NCBI GenBank assembly: GCA_027382625.1
Contig: JAJKFJ010023213.1
Location: forward strand, 1-64,000
DNA length: 64,000 bases
Direction: 5' to 3'
From: Tetmemena sp. SeJ-2015
Lineage: Eukaryota > Ciliophora > Spirotrichea > Sporadotrichida > Oxytrichidae
Part shown: positions 47,880 to 59,728 of the stretch, piece by piece
Layout: each line of letters begins with the position of its first letter
Position numbering within the stretch: the stretch's first letter is position 1
Notes under the pieces: generated by a model
Seen by the model: only the letters and a program-made list of their open reading frames with translations
What the model was told of the DNA's origin: nothing
Database searches by the model: none
Made by a program: the position numbers and the translations under genes

Positions 47880-49602
47880 ATGTTAAGTAAAGTAGTAAAA
47901 TCGGCTTTTCTAAAAAGCTCAAGACTCCAAGAACAATCCTTTAAGAGCATAGTGAAAGAAGACTTTCTATAGCTCTTAATTACAACCTCATTGTTAAAGT
48001 AAACTGCTTATCTTTTAGAATCTAAGATATTTCCATGCCGGCTGCTAAAGCGAGAAGCAACCTAATTAGCAGTAGTAATAAGTAACATCCGAAGCTAGAG
48101 AGGAAGTAGTGAGAGCTCTGAGAGAACTTAAGGATGAAAACTGGAAAGAATCTAGAAGAACTCAAGCTCTTGCACTCCCTTGAAGTTGAACCTCAAACGG
48201 GCACTGTTAACATAAAGCTTAATCTCACCCAAGACTATAGAAAGGCAAAGCAGCTCGTGTAGGATAAATTGAAACTTTCATTACCTTGGGTTTCAAAAGT
48301 TAATGTAAGCATGGCTCCGCAGCAACAGACAGCTAAACCTACTCATTAAGGAAAGAAGGGATTGACGCAAGTCAAAAATATCATTGCAGTGAGTTCTTGC
48401 AAAGGTGGAGTAGGAAAATCCACAGTAGCAGTTAATTTAGCATTCTCGATTTACAAACTAGGCTTCAGGGTTGGAATCTTCGATGCAGATCTCTATGGAC
48501 CTAGTTTGCCAACCATGATAAGCCCTGATGCTGGGCAGCTTTTTTAAGATGAATAGGACCCTTCTATGATAGCCCCAGTTATGTTCAATGGTGTTAAGAC
48601 TATGAGCTACGGGTTTGCAAACTCAGGCAAGAGTGCTATTATGAGAGGCCCAATTGCTTCAAATCTATAAAGCATTTTATAATTTGATAGGGGATGAAAT
48701 AATTATAGTGTCTCAACTTATTGGAAATACAAATTGGGGTGAATTGGACTATCTGGTCATTGATTTATAAATGAGATTATAGTATTTTTTTTTTGATTTC
48801 CCTCCAGGAACCGGAGACATTTAAATTACCCTAGGTCAGGAAATAAATATAAAAGGAGCTGTGATAGTGACAACCCCTTAGAAGTTAGCATATGTGGATG
48901 TGGTAAAAGGAATCGAGATGTTTGATGCTTTGAAGGTGCCAACTATTTCTGTAGTGGAGAACATGTCTTACTATAGATGCAAGAGTTGCGATGTGAAACA
49001 TAAACTCTATGGAGCAGGTTATACCAACCAACTAAAAGTCAGCTTTGGTATAAAGAACTCTTTTGAAATACCCATCATGGAAAGGAGATCTCTTAGATGA
49101 GTGACTCTGGAACGCCATTCGTGCTTGGACTTCCAGACAGCTTAGAAGTCGTAGAGACCTATCATCAAATTGCGCATTAAGTCACTGCAGAAGTAGATAA
49201 CTTGAGCAAGGCATCTATATCTCTATATTATAAAATCCTCTTTATCTTAGGTACCACTTGTGCACTATGATCCTAAGTCAGCTAAGATTCAAGTCACCTA
49301 AGGAAACGGAAAGCAAAAGCTTATTGATCCTTTCGAGTTGAGAATCAAATGCAAGTGTGCAGGCTGCATTGACGAGATTGATGGCAGACAAATCCTGAAG
49401 ATAGATAAAGTACCTAAAGATGTCTACCCCACAAACATTGAATATTATAAGTAAATCGAGTTTATTATCTTATCTTGATAACATAGTCTAGAAAGGAAAT
49501 TATGCGGTGGCCATGGTGTGGAGTGATGGCCACAAATCATCAATTTATCCTTTCGAGAGAATTCTCTCACACGAAGTGGAGGGAAAGATTATTGAAGTTT
49601 GA
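47880..49602 (+). CDS. Mrp/HCF101-like Fe-S cluster carrier (MIP18-Mrp-DUF971)
   Basis: P-loop scaffold of iron-sulfur protein maturation. The start ATG at 47880 gives [20 protein letters not shown], a basic amphipathic leader like a mitochondrial presequence. After a break at about 47970-48040 comes a MIP18/DUF59 domain ([33 protein letters not shown]). The Mrp ATPase domain follows: deviant Walker [38 protein letters not shown] after IES removal, and the bridging CxxC in [13 protein letters not shown]-terminal DUF971 domain ([36 protein letters not shown]) ends at TGA 49600-49602. This three-domain order is that of HCF101; mitochondrial Ind1/NUBPL lacks DUF971. Mitochondrial location is an inference from the leader. 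One IES is resolved; others lie near 48150, 48700, 49090, 49215 and 49455. Confidence 0.88.
48760..48792 (+). other. In-frame IES with TTGATTT pointer
   Basis: TTGATTT at 48760-48766 and 48793-48799. Removal of 33 bp restores [11 protein letters not shown], the conserved Mrp Walker B/switch region. Confidence 0.9.
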
Positions 49603-49729
49603 GAAGACAGTAATAGAAAGAAGCTATTAATTTCTTATTTAAACTTAAATTAAAGTTTTAAAAGTGTAGTTAAATAACATTAGAATTGTTTTTTGTCCAA
49701 AAGGATGCGGGAGTGGGTATCCAGGCGCA

Positions 49730-52277
49730 TCAATCGTCATCTCTAACTCCCAGAGAAAGTGGATACATTGATTTACTGTAGAGCACAGATGTTGACTCTA
49801 GCTTGATCCTGTCACTGACTGGTGTCTTAAAAGATTGATCATAGTAATCCTATTCATAGTAATCTCCCTCGTCATCCTCATCATCGTCCTCGTCGCTATC
49901 ACTGTTAATATATTCATATTATCATTTTAAAATTTAACTATAATGAATAATTAATACCATTGACGTTATTGTTTCTCTTTCTGAGAACTGATTCCTCACT
50001 CTGTCTTGAAAGAAGGGGCCCTCTCTAGTCATTATCTAGAGCGTCGAGAGCCACACCTCCTTGTGATTCAGCGTATTTCTTGTGATGCTTCTTCTTTTCA
50101 TCTCTCTCAGTTATTCTAATCTTGAAATAGAGGACGACTAAGAGGAGATTTGAAGCGAGGGCAGAATTGAAAAAAATGGAATAACAAAAAGTATAAGAAG
50201 CCTATAGAGCTAGCATACCAGCTCTACTCTTTCCACCTCCGTTCGCCTGATACACAACACCATAAATGTAAGGTGCTGGCAGATAGCCAACTAAGTTTTG
50301 AACGAGATTTGCGATGGAGTTTGCAATCGTGCGTAGTTAAGGAGGACATGTATTAAGTAGAATTCCTGTCAGCACTGGGATACAGAAGCCTCCAAAGAAG
50401 AACTAGAACCATAAGAGAGCTGCTGCAGCTATGAAATTTGTTACATAGACTATGGGGAATCCAGTGGATCCTGCCATACACATAATGAAAGCTGCAAGTG
50501 GAAGTGCTTTAGGGCTGTTGTATCCTCCAATGAGAGTGAATACCCAACCACCAGTCAACACTCCTAAAACTGGCCCTGTGAGCGAGCATATAGCAAAGGT
50601 AATAAAAGCTGTTTGCTGTTTCTAGCCGAGAACAGACATGAAATAGTCAGTGATCCAGAATTGGATTCCTGTAGTTAAGAAGTAAACTCCAGTCAGTGAG
50701 AGAAGTAAGCACATGAAATTGAAGTTTGTCAATAGGAAAAATATCTTTTAGGTCAGTGTGTAATTTTCAACTTTCTTTGCCAAATGCCTCATCTTCTTCT
50801 CTTATTGCTTTCTGAACTTAAAAGTCATATTTGATACTCTAGAGTCAGCTCTTGGCCTCAAACCTCTTCTAAAGCTACTGCTCTTATGATAGCCTCCTTG
50901 CTCATATTGCCTCATTACTTGATCATTATGAGAAACTTGCTTCTTAAAACCTGGAGTTTTCTTGGAATAGTAACTTCCTTCAGCTCTTTCAAGTCTCAAA
51001 GATTCAGTTCTTCCATCCTATTAAACAGGAGTGTGCATGAAGTTCCCGTATCTCTGATCTATCGCTTTCATTATTATAAAGCAATAAGACATACCCATTT
51101 ACAAAGTTTTATAGCTTGCTTCTTATCAATTGTAAAGCTATGTTCCTCATTTTGAGTTTGATTGAGTGCGAATGTTGGTGAGTCATCCGGGTTACGTTAA
51201 TTAGTGCTCTGCTATATTGAGTGTCCGATTATGGAGTTGTCACGAGGATAGAAGTTATTGGATTTTATCTGGTAGCTAGCTGCTCTCTGCGACTCGAAGT
51301 TACTTAGATTATAGTGGTTCAAGCTCTCCGTGAATTTACTTAGGTCATCATGGCTGAACTAACCATTGCCCGTGAATACTATATATCTGGCAGGTGTGAA
51401 CATGAAACATAGAGCCAGGGGAATCAGCAATGCGCTCTGGCCGTAGAAGGTCCATCTCCACTAAAGCCAGAAAATTAATCATGAACTATTCTTACGTCAC
51501 TGTAGAGCACAATCAGAGAAGTGATTATGTATCCAGTGATGATTCCTAGAGGCACTCCTAGTAAGAGGAGTGTTAGCCACATTGTCTTCTTCTTTTAATC
51601 AGCAAATAAATCGACCCACACTGGGAAATAGATGCAGAAGAAAACCTGAAAAGAATCATGATATAGAGGAATATCATACTTGGAAAAAGCCAACTGAGAC
51701 TCGAGAAATGACGAGCACGTAGAATTCATTAGTGAAGGTAAAGAGTAGGAGGGCGAAAGAATTAAGGAATAGGCAGACGATGAGTACAAATTTAGTATTG
51801 CAAAAGTTAAACACAGGCATAGCTACCAAGGATCCTACAAGAAAATTAAGATCCAAATGAAAAGTTTACCCAAAACGAGTCCAACATATACCAGAGAACC
51901 GAGAAGTCCAAGATTTGCGTTATCTAAATGAAGATCACGCTTGACTTCCTTAGTACAAGCTGGCAATATTCCATGATCCACATTTATCATCAAGTTAGTC
52001 GTGAATATAATTGCGAAGATGAAATTGAGAACCTTCGGTGAGATCATTGCATTCACATAGTTGCCATTATTCCTTTCATCTTGATTTAAAGCGACCTAGT
52101 TTTCGAAAACTTGTGGGCCTGTTGCAGGTTCGATAGATTAAGATTGGTACCCCTCGAATGGTCTCGTGTTTCTTCGAGGTTAATTTTCTGTTGATTGATA
52201 GGGGACTTTCTGTGCATTAAAGTCTACTTTAATTATACAGATACTAAAGTCAAAATAATTAAATTGAAGTCTGACAT
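49730..52277 (-). CDS. Spinster-like major facilitator transporter
   Basis: The start ATG at 52275-52277 reads MSDFNAQKVPYQS across a resolved IES. A polar N-terminus (VFENQVALNQDERNNGN) precedes the first membrane helix with the family NVDHGILPA motif. Further helices follow, with FYVLVISRVSVGFFQVFF and FFCIYFPVWVDLFADQKKKT, WLTLLLLGVPLGIITGYIIT, a long polar central loop (50800-51360), then the second half (FLLTNFNFMCLLLSLTGVYF, SLTGPVLGVLTGGW, VTNFIAAAALLWFQFFFGGF, PQLRTIANSIANLVQNLVGY). An acidic cytosolic tail (SDEDDDEDDEGDYYEQ) leads to TGA at 49730-49732. The ISRVSVGFFQ...YFPVWVD signature and 12-helix layout fit Spinster-type organic-anion/lipid transporters; the substrate is unknown. 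AT-rich breaks at about 49905-49965, 50170-50205, 51460-51490, 51640-51680 and 51835-51870 are IESs or introns. Confidence 0.87.
52226..52272 (-). other. IES with AGACTT pointer just after the start codon
   Basis: On the minus strand AGACTT occurs at 52267-52272 and 52220-52225. Removal joins the start ATG-TC to the body, giving MSDFNAQKV. Without removal the protein has no suitable ATG. Confidence 0.87.
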
Positions 52278-52527
52278 CTCCTTACCTCTACTTCATTCCT
52301 AGAAGTAAGATAGTAGAATAATATTTTTCTTCATTTTCTCTGGAATTGAATCTTCACATTTCTTAGAAATGAAAAAGAAAATCATTACTTGTCGCGAAAT
52401 GAGAAGAAATGTATGAGCCTAAGAATATTACAAAGCGAATATCATTTTCGAGCACTGTCATTATTTTTGTACTGCAGGATTTCTCACACTCACTTAAAAA
52501 GGAAAAGGTGCCCTAAGATATCGATAC

Positions 52528-52532
52528 GCCTG

Positions 52533-52583
<51 letters not shown>

Positions 52584-52600
52584 AATCCCGGGTCTAGGCA
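52528..52600 (+). tRNA. tRNA-Phe (GAA)
   Basis: 73 nt. The acceptor stem GCCTGGA pairs with TCTAGGC (one G-T). The D arm is TAGCTCAGTTGGGAGAGC. The anticodon stem TCAGA/TCTGA has loop CTGAAGA with anticodon GAA at 52561-52563. The T arm contains GGTTCAATCC. There is a discriminator A, no encoded CCA and no intron. The A and B boxes are intact and a T-rich pol III terminator follows at 52604-52616. No IES interrupts it. Confidence 0.97.
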
Positions 52601-52603
52601 TAC

Positions 52604-52616
52604 CTTTTATTTTTTC
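52604..52616 (+). terminator. T-rich RNA polymerase III terminator
   Basis: CTTTTATTTTTTC-type run directly after the tRNA. Confidence 0.75.
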
Positions 52617-52705
52617 TAGAAATACGCACCTACTCTTTTAAGTGTTATTTAATTCGTTATCGAAAGTGCTTTAATATAATAAGACTTATATTTTAAATAA
52701 AGAGA

Positions 52706-54475
52706 ATGAGTGGAACTAAATCAGGGCTTTTATAGAGTATAAGTGAAGAGTTTTGTTTGGATGAATTGACTACTCTATTAGGAAAAGGAAACCTATATTT
52801 TATCTTTATTTCGAAAAATCACTCTCTCTTAAAATATTTTTCCTTCGATTTATAAATACTCATTCAATTGTACTAAGACACTATGCATTAGTTCTTATAG
52901 CTAAAATCTCAAGCCTCTTATATATAAACTACCCTTGAATGGTAAATAGTCGCTAAAACACCTTCGGGAGTAGAAGCTGCTCAGAGGATGAAACTAAGCA
53001 GCAGCAAATATTTTGTAGAGAATAAGTTTTAATCTAAGAGTTTAATTATAAATTACATTTTCTGAAAAGTCCAATTATCATACTCCTCTTGTGTTGCAAA
53101 AACATACACTAGCATCATTTTATTATATTTCACAAATAATGGAGCAAGAATTAGCAGAACTTATGAGTCCTATGAACTCGACTACTAAGAAGATCAAAGT
53201 CAAGGGGAAAATGCAAACTTTGACTGAGTTTAACAAAGAACAAATAGCAAAAATTAAATTATATCTTACTTTTTTAGAACCACCTAAAGGAATCTACACC
53301 TCAACTATCATAATTGTATTGTTTTTACTAAAACTGATTTCGGAAGCAAGGGATTATACAAGGACACCACCACTGCTTTAGGCGGAGCAAAGTCATAGTC
53401 AGTTTTCAAGGAAGTGGCTAATCTGAGACTTGCTGGAACACTTTCGACGCACACCACATGGACCGCTTCCTTAACACCCAGTTTTGTAACAACTCCTCGC
53501 CTAGTAGAGTTTTCATGACTCAAACTAAAAATCCTTACAGCCCAAAGGCCGCACATCAATAGTATTTTTAGTTTCTAGTTAATTTTTAACTTTATGGACA
53601 TCTACGGATGAGTCCCAGAACTTTGGTGCGCTAGTCCAGCACCTTCACTTCGATAGATAGAGAGCACAAGGGGCAGCAACGCATATACATCGACTAGTAT
53701 GACGGTCCCTCTTCTTTAATCAACAGAGGCCAGGATCTGAAGACTTTGAAAAACATCACTGGGGGAGATGCTAACATCTATGACCTCGAAAGGCAAAAAT
53801 ACGAAGCCATGAGCAAAGACTTCTCAAATCTCCAAAATAAGATGAGAGAGGATGATGGCGGTCTCAAATCTTCACATTTAAATTCCCTCATGTGAAAATG
53901 TATTATGAATTTAAACAATTCAAAGTAGAGATTTTTGGAGGCTTAAGAGACGAAAGCTTAATTGAAACAGCTCCAGGATTTCAAAGAACAATAGAAATTC
54001 ATTGGCAGGAGAGATAGACTTTTCAAAGCTGGCTGGAGACATGGTATACTTGGAGTGGAAAATGTCGATGACCCAGGCACTCAAACCTATTAAGACTTGC
54101 AGCAGACTAGGAACTATTAACAAGCAGATAAAGATCACATTAATGGCAGGAGATTTAAAAGTAAGAAATAATTTGTGTCCCTCTTATAATTGATCTTTAG
54201 AAATGGTAAAGGCAGGTGGTGTCTCTTCATAGATAGATTTCGCAAGAGCAGGTGTATTTAATGAAGTGCGTAAAGATGATCACAACGCGGTGGAGATGTA
54301 TCCCGAATGGAAGCGTAAGCAGGTGAGCCCTGTTAGGTTCCAAGATACTCACAAAGATATATTCATCCCTCTGGATGTTCCTTACAACCCTCTTAGAGCT
54401 TCAAAGCTAAGACTCGAAGAGAAAAGAGACAGGCCCTTCAACATCATCTCAGGAGAGAGCACTAGTCTGATTTGA
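52706..54475 (+). CDS. Unidentified conserved-looking protein
   Basis: ATG at 52706 reads MSGTKSGLLQSISEEFCLDE then LTTLLGKGN. After an AT-rich break come DTMHQFLQLKSQASYIQTTL, a Lys-rich stretch, LYKDTTTALGGAKSQSVFKE, DGPSSLINRGQDLKTLKNIT, GGDANIYDLERQKYEAMSKD, NEVRKDDHNAVEMYPEWKRK and finally KRDRPFNIISGESTSLI with TGA at 54473-54475. Breaks at about 52790-52870, 53060, 53255-53330, 53500, 53560-53600, 53880-53940 and 54170-54200 behave as IESs or introns. No signal peptide or membrane segment. The sequence looks like a structured soluble, possibly flagellar/ciliary protein, but I cannot assign a family. The start lies about 105 bp after the tRNA. Confidence 0.65.
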
Positions 54476-54765
54476 GTGTAGATGATAGAGAGAGATTGAT
54501 TAAAGTTATAAAATATAATGGTTATAATTCTATTAGAAAAGTTAAGAATAAGTTATTTCGAAATCCACTCTTTAATCAGAGGTCTGAAATTATTTAAGTA
54601 TGTGCATTTTGAGCCATCACTGCATGCTAATCAGCAAGGCTTTCTGTATTTGGTCCTTGAGAAAGTAAGAGCTTAATTGCTACTATTTCTCTTTCAAGCT
54701 AAAGATCTTTCGGCTGATTCATATATAGATTAAAGAACTGAAAGAGATAGATAAATTAATAAGAA

Positions 54766-57172
54766 ATGACATCAAGCCAGCAATTACTGAGGGAGTAATT
54801 CAATCTTCCCAAAAATGTAAGTGCCCTTAACTTATCTAAAATTTATTGCAGGAAGATATCTATGACGACTTTGGATGCTCAATAGTGTAGACTGTTCCAA
54901 TTACAGGAAGGCTCTACCTCACCTAAAACTATATCTGCTTCATTATTATAAAATTTCTATTTATTCTATTATACTTCATGAGCAGTATTTTGGGAATAAA
55001 TAAGAAAGTAAGGAGATCTTATTAAACCCTTTTTGCATTATGCTTGAAACTAAATTTAGTATACGATTCAATACGTGGACGTCACAGATATTCAACGAAA
55101 GAAGATGCTTGGAATTTTAGACTCAGGCATTGAACTGTCTCGGACTGGCGGACAAGAGCCACTGATATTCTGCTCTTTCCAAGATAGAGACATGGCTTTT
55201 GAAAGAGTTAAGACCCTCTGGCGAAACGTGTCGCCTCATGCAGCGGCGAAGTATGAATCAGATGTGGATGAAGATGCACCTGAGAGGTCGATGCCTTCTA
55301 GTTTCGATCCCTCAAACGTCATCGATAAATCTTATTTCACTTTGTTTAATTACACTTGCTTTTTAATTTGAATCTAGGAAGAGTACAACGGGCCCTGATG
55401 AGAAAATGAAGCAAATAATCAGAGCCTCCACTTCAACAATCTTAGAATTGGATGCTTTTTCTTATAAGTGTTATCCGAACCAATATTTACGCAAAAGTAC
55501 AGTAGCTTCATCACAGCCAACTTTGTCAAGGAACATAAGCTCACAAGACTAACCTCTCTCTCAACCAAGCACAAACAGTAGTAAAGTTGCTAATCCTTCC
55601 TAAGACAAGACACCACTGGTAAATAATAACTCAAATGAAAAACTAGCTTTAAATCAAGTTGTTGTTAGTCCCTTTAAAAACTCGGATTAGGACTTCACGT
55701 TTAGCAACAATCAGTCGAAGAGTAGAAAGAGCAAAGAACTTAAAATTTTGGAAGAGGTTCCTCCCTTGTATGTTGAGAGTAAATCTTCTGATGAAGAAGT
55801 AATGAAGACTCTAGAATAATCCTATCCTGTTCCATCGAAGGAGTGGAATATTCTCCTAACGAAAGTGGTTCCATTAACTGTCTCTTAATTCTATGATGCC
55901 TTCTTTGCGGATAGCGCACCCTTCGGGTTTGATAAGTTCGCTGCAAAGATGGATAGGAAAGATATAGAATTAAAAAAGTATGGTCTATAAATCGAATTTC
56001 ATTTTCTATGATATCAAACTTGAGGAGTGGAACCTATCTTCCTCTTCAACTTTGGATGGGAAGGATAACTTATCCGAATTGCCTCAGCGATGGCTGAGAT
56101 CCATAGTGCCAGTAAAAGGAGTGCCCTTCTTGAGCTAAACACGTCATTAAAAGCATTTCAAGCTAGTAGAAAAGAACGATAAGGCTCTTGTGATAGAGAT
56201 GCAGAATAAGAGCTTGGACATCCCATATGCAGACTGCTTTCACATTGATGAGACTTGGTGGGTTACAAGTGACCAGCCCAATTCTTAAATTTATTAGAGT
56301 TATTAAAACATCTATTCTTGAATTTTAATTCAAACAAAAGCGCTTTGAGAGTGGCCATAAACATAGTGTTCGTGAAAAGTACACTTTTTAAGGGAAGGAT
56401 CACTTCTAAAACCCTTGAGGGCATGAAAGAGAATATTGAAACTTGGTTTAAGCTCGCGAGTGAAGGTAACTTTTTAGAGATTAAACCACTTACATATGAT
56501 ATGCTTTGTCTATATAATGAGAAAAGAAAAGTCGTTGAAACAGTTCCACCAAGGGATTAAATAGAGAATCAAGATCTAAGAGAGGGTAGTGGTGCTGGTC
56601 TTGAGATAGATTAACAACTCTAAGCTCTGGAAACACCAAGGCCCATTTAGCGATTTATAAATGATACTGTGCACTATGAATCTGAGACAAGAACTCAAAG
56701 CCAAAACAAGGAATTAACAAGGCAACCAGTGCACAAAAGATCTAGGACAAAGACATACTAGCAATAAGACACTCAAGACGCCACCTAAGTTCACTAAACT
56801 CACGAAGACCTAGTTTCAAGGAAAATAGGGGGAGACTCTATATCCCCAATAAGGTCCAACTCAAACTATGGAACAATAGATGCTTTGGCAAATGAAGAAA
56901 TGACTTCCAAGATATAATCCCAGATCATTAGGAAGCAACCTAAAAAGCAAATGGAGACATAGGTTGAGCCAAAACTTAATAGCAAAGAAGACAAAGAGTA
57001 AAGTGAGTTGCAATAATTAAGAGAGGAGAGTCTAAAGCTTAAATTCAGACTCCTCTTCCTTTTCAATATCATAATGGTCATCCTATTTGCTTTTGCCGGT
57101 TACTTCATCTATTAGGGTCTATAGGGAAGAATTTAAACTCTTGAAAGAGAAATAGGATCTGCATTTCCTTGA
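54766..57172 (+). CDS. GRAM-VASt membrane protein (Aster/Lam-type sterol transfer family)
   Basis: The preferred start is ATG at 54766: MTSSQQLLREQFNLPKNEDI, continuing after a 35-nt GT-AG intron into the GRAM domain YDDFGCSIVQTVPITGRLYL, FMSSILGINKKV and CSFQDRDMAFERVKTLW. After a polar linker the VASt domain follows: VVPLTVSQFYDAFFADSAPF, then KHFKLVEKNDKALVIEMQNK, PYADCFHIDETWWVTSD and LRVAINIVFVKSTLFKGRI. A coiled-coil/polar region leads to one C-terminal membrane helix (FRLLFLFNIIMVILFAFAGY) and TGA at 57170-57172. This is the layout of ER-anchored sterol transporters at membrane contact sites. An upstream open stretch from 54518 could alternatively add N-terminal residues, but it does not agree with the intron phase. 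IESs also occur near 55020-55075, 55350-55375, 56280-56320 and 56470. Confidence 0.85.
54817..54851 (+). other. GT-AG spliceosomal intron, 35 nt
   Basis: GTAAG...TTGCAG. Splicing joins FNLPKN to EDIYDDFGC in frame and matches the GRAM start. Unlike the IESs it has splice consensus and no flanking direct repeat. Confidence 0.8.
54938..54973 (+). other. IES with CTTCAT pointer in GRAM domain
   Basis: CTTCAT at 54938-54943 and 54974-54979. Removal of 36 bp gives NYICFMSSILGINKK. The length is a multiple of three. Confidence 0.85.
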
Positions 57173-57699
57173 GAAGTTAAAGTTGTGGAAATGTTTAAGG
57201 TTAAGAAATAAAGTGGTGGTGATTATAAACACAAGCTAGATATTTACGATTGTTAATGATAAAGGCATTATCAGTTTTCACTGATTCTTGCAGACTTAGT
57301 GTTGGAGTAGACCTAGCCATCTCTAGATTAACTTATAACTTACAATACTTAACACAATGTTTAGATGAGTATCTGGGAAAGCATTGAATCTTCCTCCTGA
57401 TAGTTATAAGTAGTTTAAGAAGCATTGCGTTGTGGATCCATCTTAAACTCTAGTTAATATCGTTACAATTAGGAGTTGTTGTATATAGAGTCTCTGAGAG
57501 TAGGCAAACAAAAGCTTGCTCATCTAAGACTCTCTTATTAACTTTTGACATCTTTCTCAGGTGTTCAGGTGTCAATTACAATTGATCACTGAGGGAAAGA
57601 AGCCACTCTTGATGATCTCACAGTCAGCATGTATGGACCTCCTGAGTTTTAAGGGCCGTTACTGTTGCTAGACAAACTTAAAAGCTTTTTTAAAAGCAG
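57173..57699. other. Spacer between convergent genes
   Basis: Mixed composition and no frame with family resemblance on either strand. Confidence 0.4.
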
Positions 57700-59100
57700 T
57701 CAAATAAATTTTGAACTTCCCATTGTCGAGTAAGAGGATGCCTCGTTATTGAAAAAAGCGTTGATGCCATCTTCCTCAACAGCCTCATCAAAAGTTTGGA
57801 CATTTTTCTTGGGCTGATGCGCGAGAGGAGGCACCACAGTCTCGTGCTTCTTTCTTATGTAGTATTTTTCAATCACAGACTTTCCCTCCTTGTACTTTAA
57901 TAGATCAGCAATTAAATAAGACTAGTAGTAAATTAAAAAGTAACTTCTCACTCTGGACGTAGGCTTTGACCTATAAAGAATATAAAAGTTTGCTCTGTCA
58001 GAAAGCAGTAGGAATATCTCAAATCTCATCAGAATTTCAAGTTTGTGAGTGATGCATGCTTATTTAATTTGGCACTGGATTCTCATATAAGTTCTTTCTT
58101 AGCATCAACTTATTATCCCAATTCCTTCTTATAAGGGTGAGCCCTTCGAGTTAAGTTTGAAAAGGTAATGCTTGAAATTGTTAGAGGGGTGATTCGGGTT
58201 GACTTACATAGGTCCAGCCAATCACTTGAAGGCATTAGACGCAGAAGAGGTCCCTCACCTGATGTAAACCTGTGGCTAGTTGCTTATCTTCAGGAGGACC
58301 AGCCGACACATTCATACTTACAAAAAATTAAGGCAGCCTTTTCAATTTTATACTATATCAGAAAGTTCGAATCTTATTTAGAATAGGAGTTTATCAAATG
58401 ATTAAGACCGCATAGCGGAAAATTAGGTCCCTCCTTTTCCCTTCTTTTAAAGAGAATTTAGAAGAAAATGAGGGGAGAATTTAAGTGACAGTAGAAAAGA
58501 GGAGTTTAGAAAATTCCATTATCTTAATGGTAAATGTTTTCACTAAAGCAATAATTTCCGCTTAGTTTGAAAATTTATAGATGTATTTGTTAGCTGAAGT
58601 CTTTAGTTATTACTCATCTATATAAAATATAAACTTTTATTAATTTTTGATTAAGTCTTTGAAGATTAAGGTAGCTTGCTTTGATATAATTTGATGAACT
58701 TACACTTGATCGAAGAGATAGGCCTTCCCTGTCTTCCCATGGAAAGTCTAAGAATAGTTCAGGTTTAATAAATCTCCACAAATACTATTAAATACTCTTT
58801 TAATATTTTTTGCTGATTTGAGGTATGGAAAGCAGAATGGAATAAATGGAATGAAAAGCAAAATAAGGATGAGTGTCTACATCTTTGCCGGAGAGCGGTT
58901 GAAAATTTCATTAATTTTTCAACCTTCATTCATTATAATGAAATCTTGATTATTGTATATGTGTATTGAAAGATGCTTACTCTCGAGACTATTTGACCAG
59001 GTGTGGTGATGTGAGTGTGGCAGTTCTTGCACACATACACTTAGTCTTCATCACCCTAGGAGTACTCCAAAAATAGTTGACCCACAAATAAAAGACACAT
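57700..59100 (-). CDS. Yippee-like zinc-binding protein
   Basis: The start ATG is at 59098-59100. The first segment has [19 protein letters not shown] (first CxxC). A tiny coding island at about 58705-58745 reads [13 protein letters not shown], the Yippee FxGxxGxAYLF motif. The third segment reads [20 protein letters not shown] then [16 protein letters not shown] (second CxxC). The last reads [17 protein letters not shown], corresponding to the Yippee QKYKEGKFIIE end, with a further tail to TGA at 57700-57702. Both CxxC pairs expected to hold the single zinc are present. The coding islands are separated by long AT-rich IESs (about 58750-58985, 58340-58700, 57900-58120), so the gene is far more fragmented than its ~120-residue product suggests. 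Function of Yippee proteins is poorly known. The C-terminal tail is longer than usual. Confidence 0.85.
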
Positions 59101-59728
59101 ATCGAATACAATATAAAGATAGACCCATAGTTGCAATTGTTTGAGAATCCGCAAAACTTTATCGCAATTTAAAAGTTGGTTCCTTTTGTTGTGATTAGTG
59201 ATGATAAGATGATGATTCCGAGTTATCTTATAATTTGCCTATTAATATTCTCAGAATAAATATAATTTGTGCTTATAAGAATGACTATTAAAAGTGTTCT
59301 TTATTATAGCAATATTTATAAAATTTAGGAGGTAGGAGAACTTTTAAATAATCTTTGATAAATTGTGCCGAGATTCAGGCATGCGCTTTCAGAGAAGGAC
59401 GCTCTAGAAAAAGGGATATTTTATTTACTACAGAATATTTAAAATGACATTCACTCGAAAGAGAAGTTTCATAAACGATGGTATACCATTAAATTAACGA
59501 AAGATGGAACAAATTTTAGGAATCAAATCAAATTCTATTAGCATCCACATAGTTTTCCAAAATTAAATTTCAAATTATCTTCTTTCATTTAAAATAAGGT
59601 AAGCATCATCTGAATCTAGAAAAATCTTAAGTCCTCTCTCTTGAAGTCATAGTGTTGATTTGTTGAGTGCCATCAACTGAAGCATCAGTGAAGTCTGACT
59701 GCGAAGGCTGAATGAATAAAAATCGTTT
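59101..59728. other. AT-rich spacer
   Basis: Lies between the start of the Yippee gene and the 3' end of the WD40 gene, both minus. No feature recognised. Confidence 0.4.
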
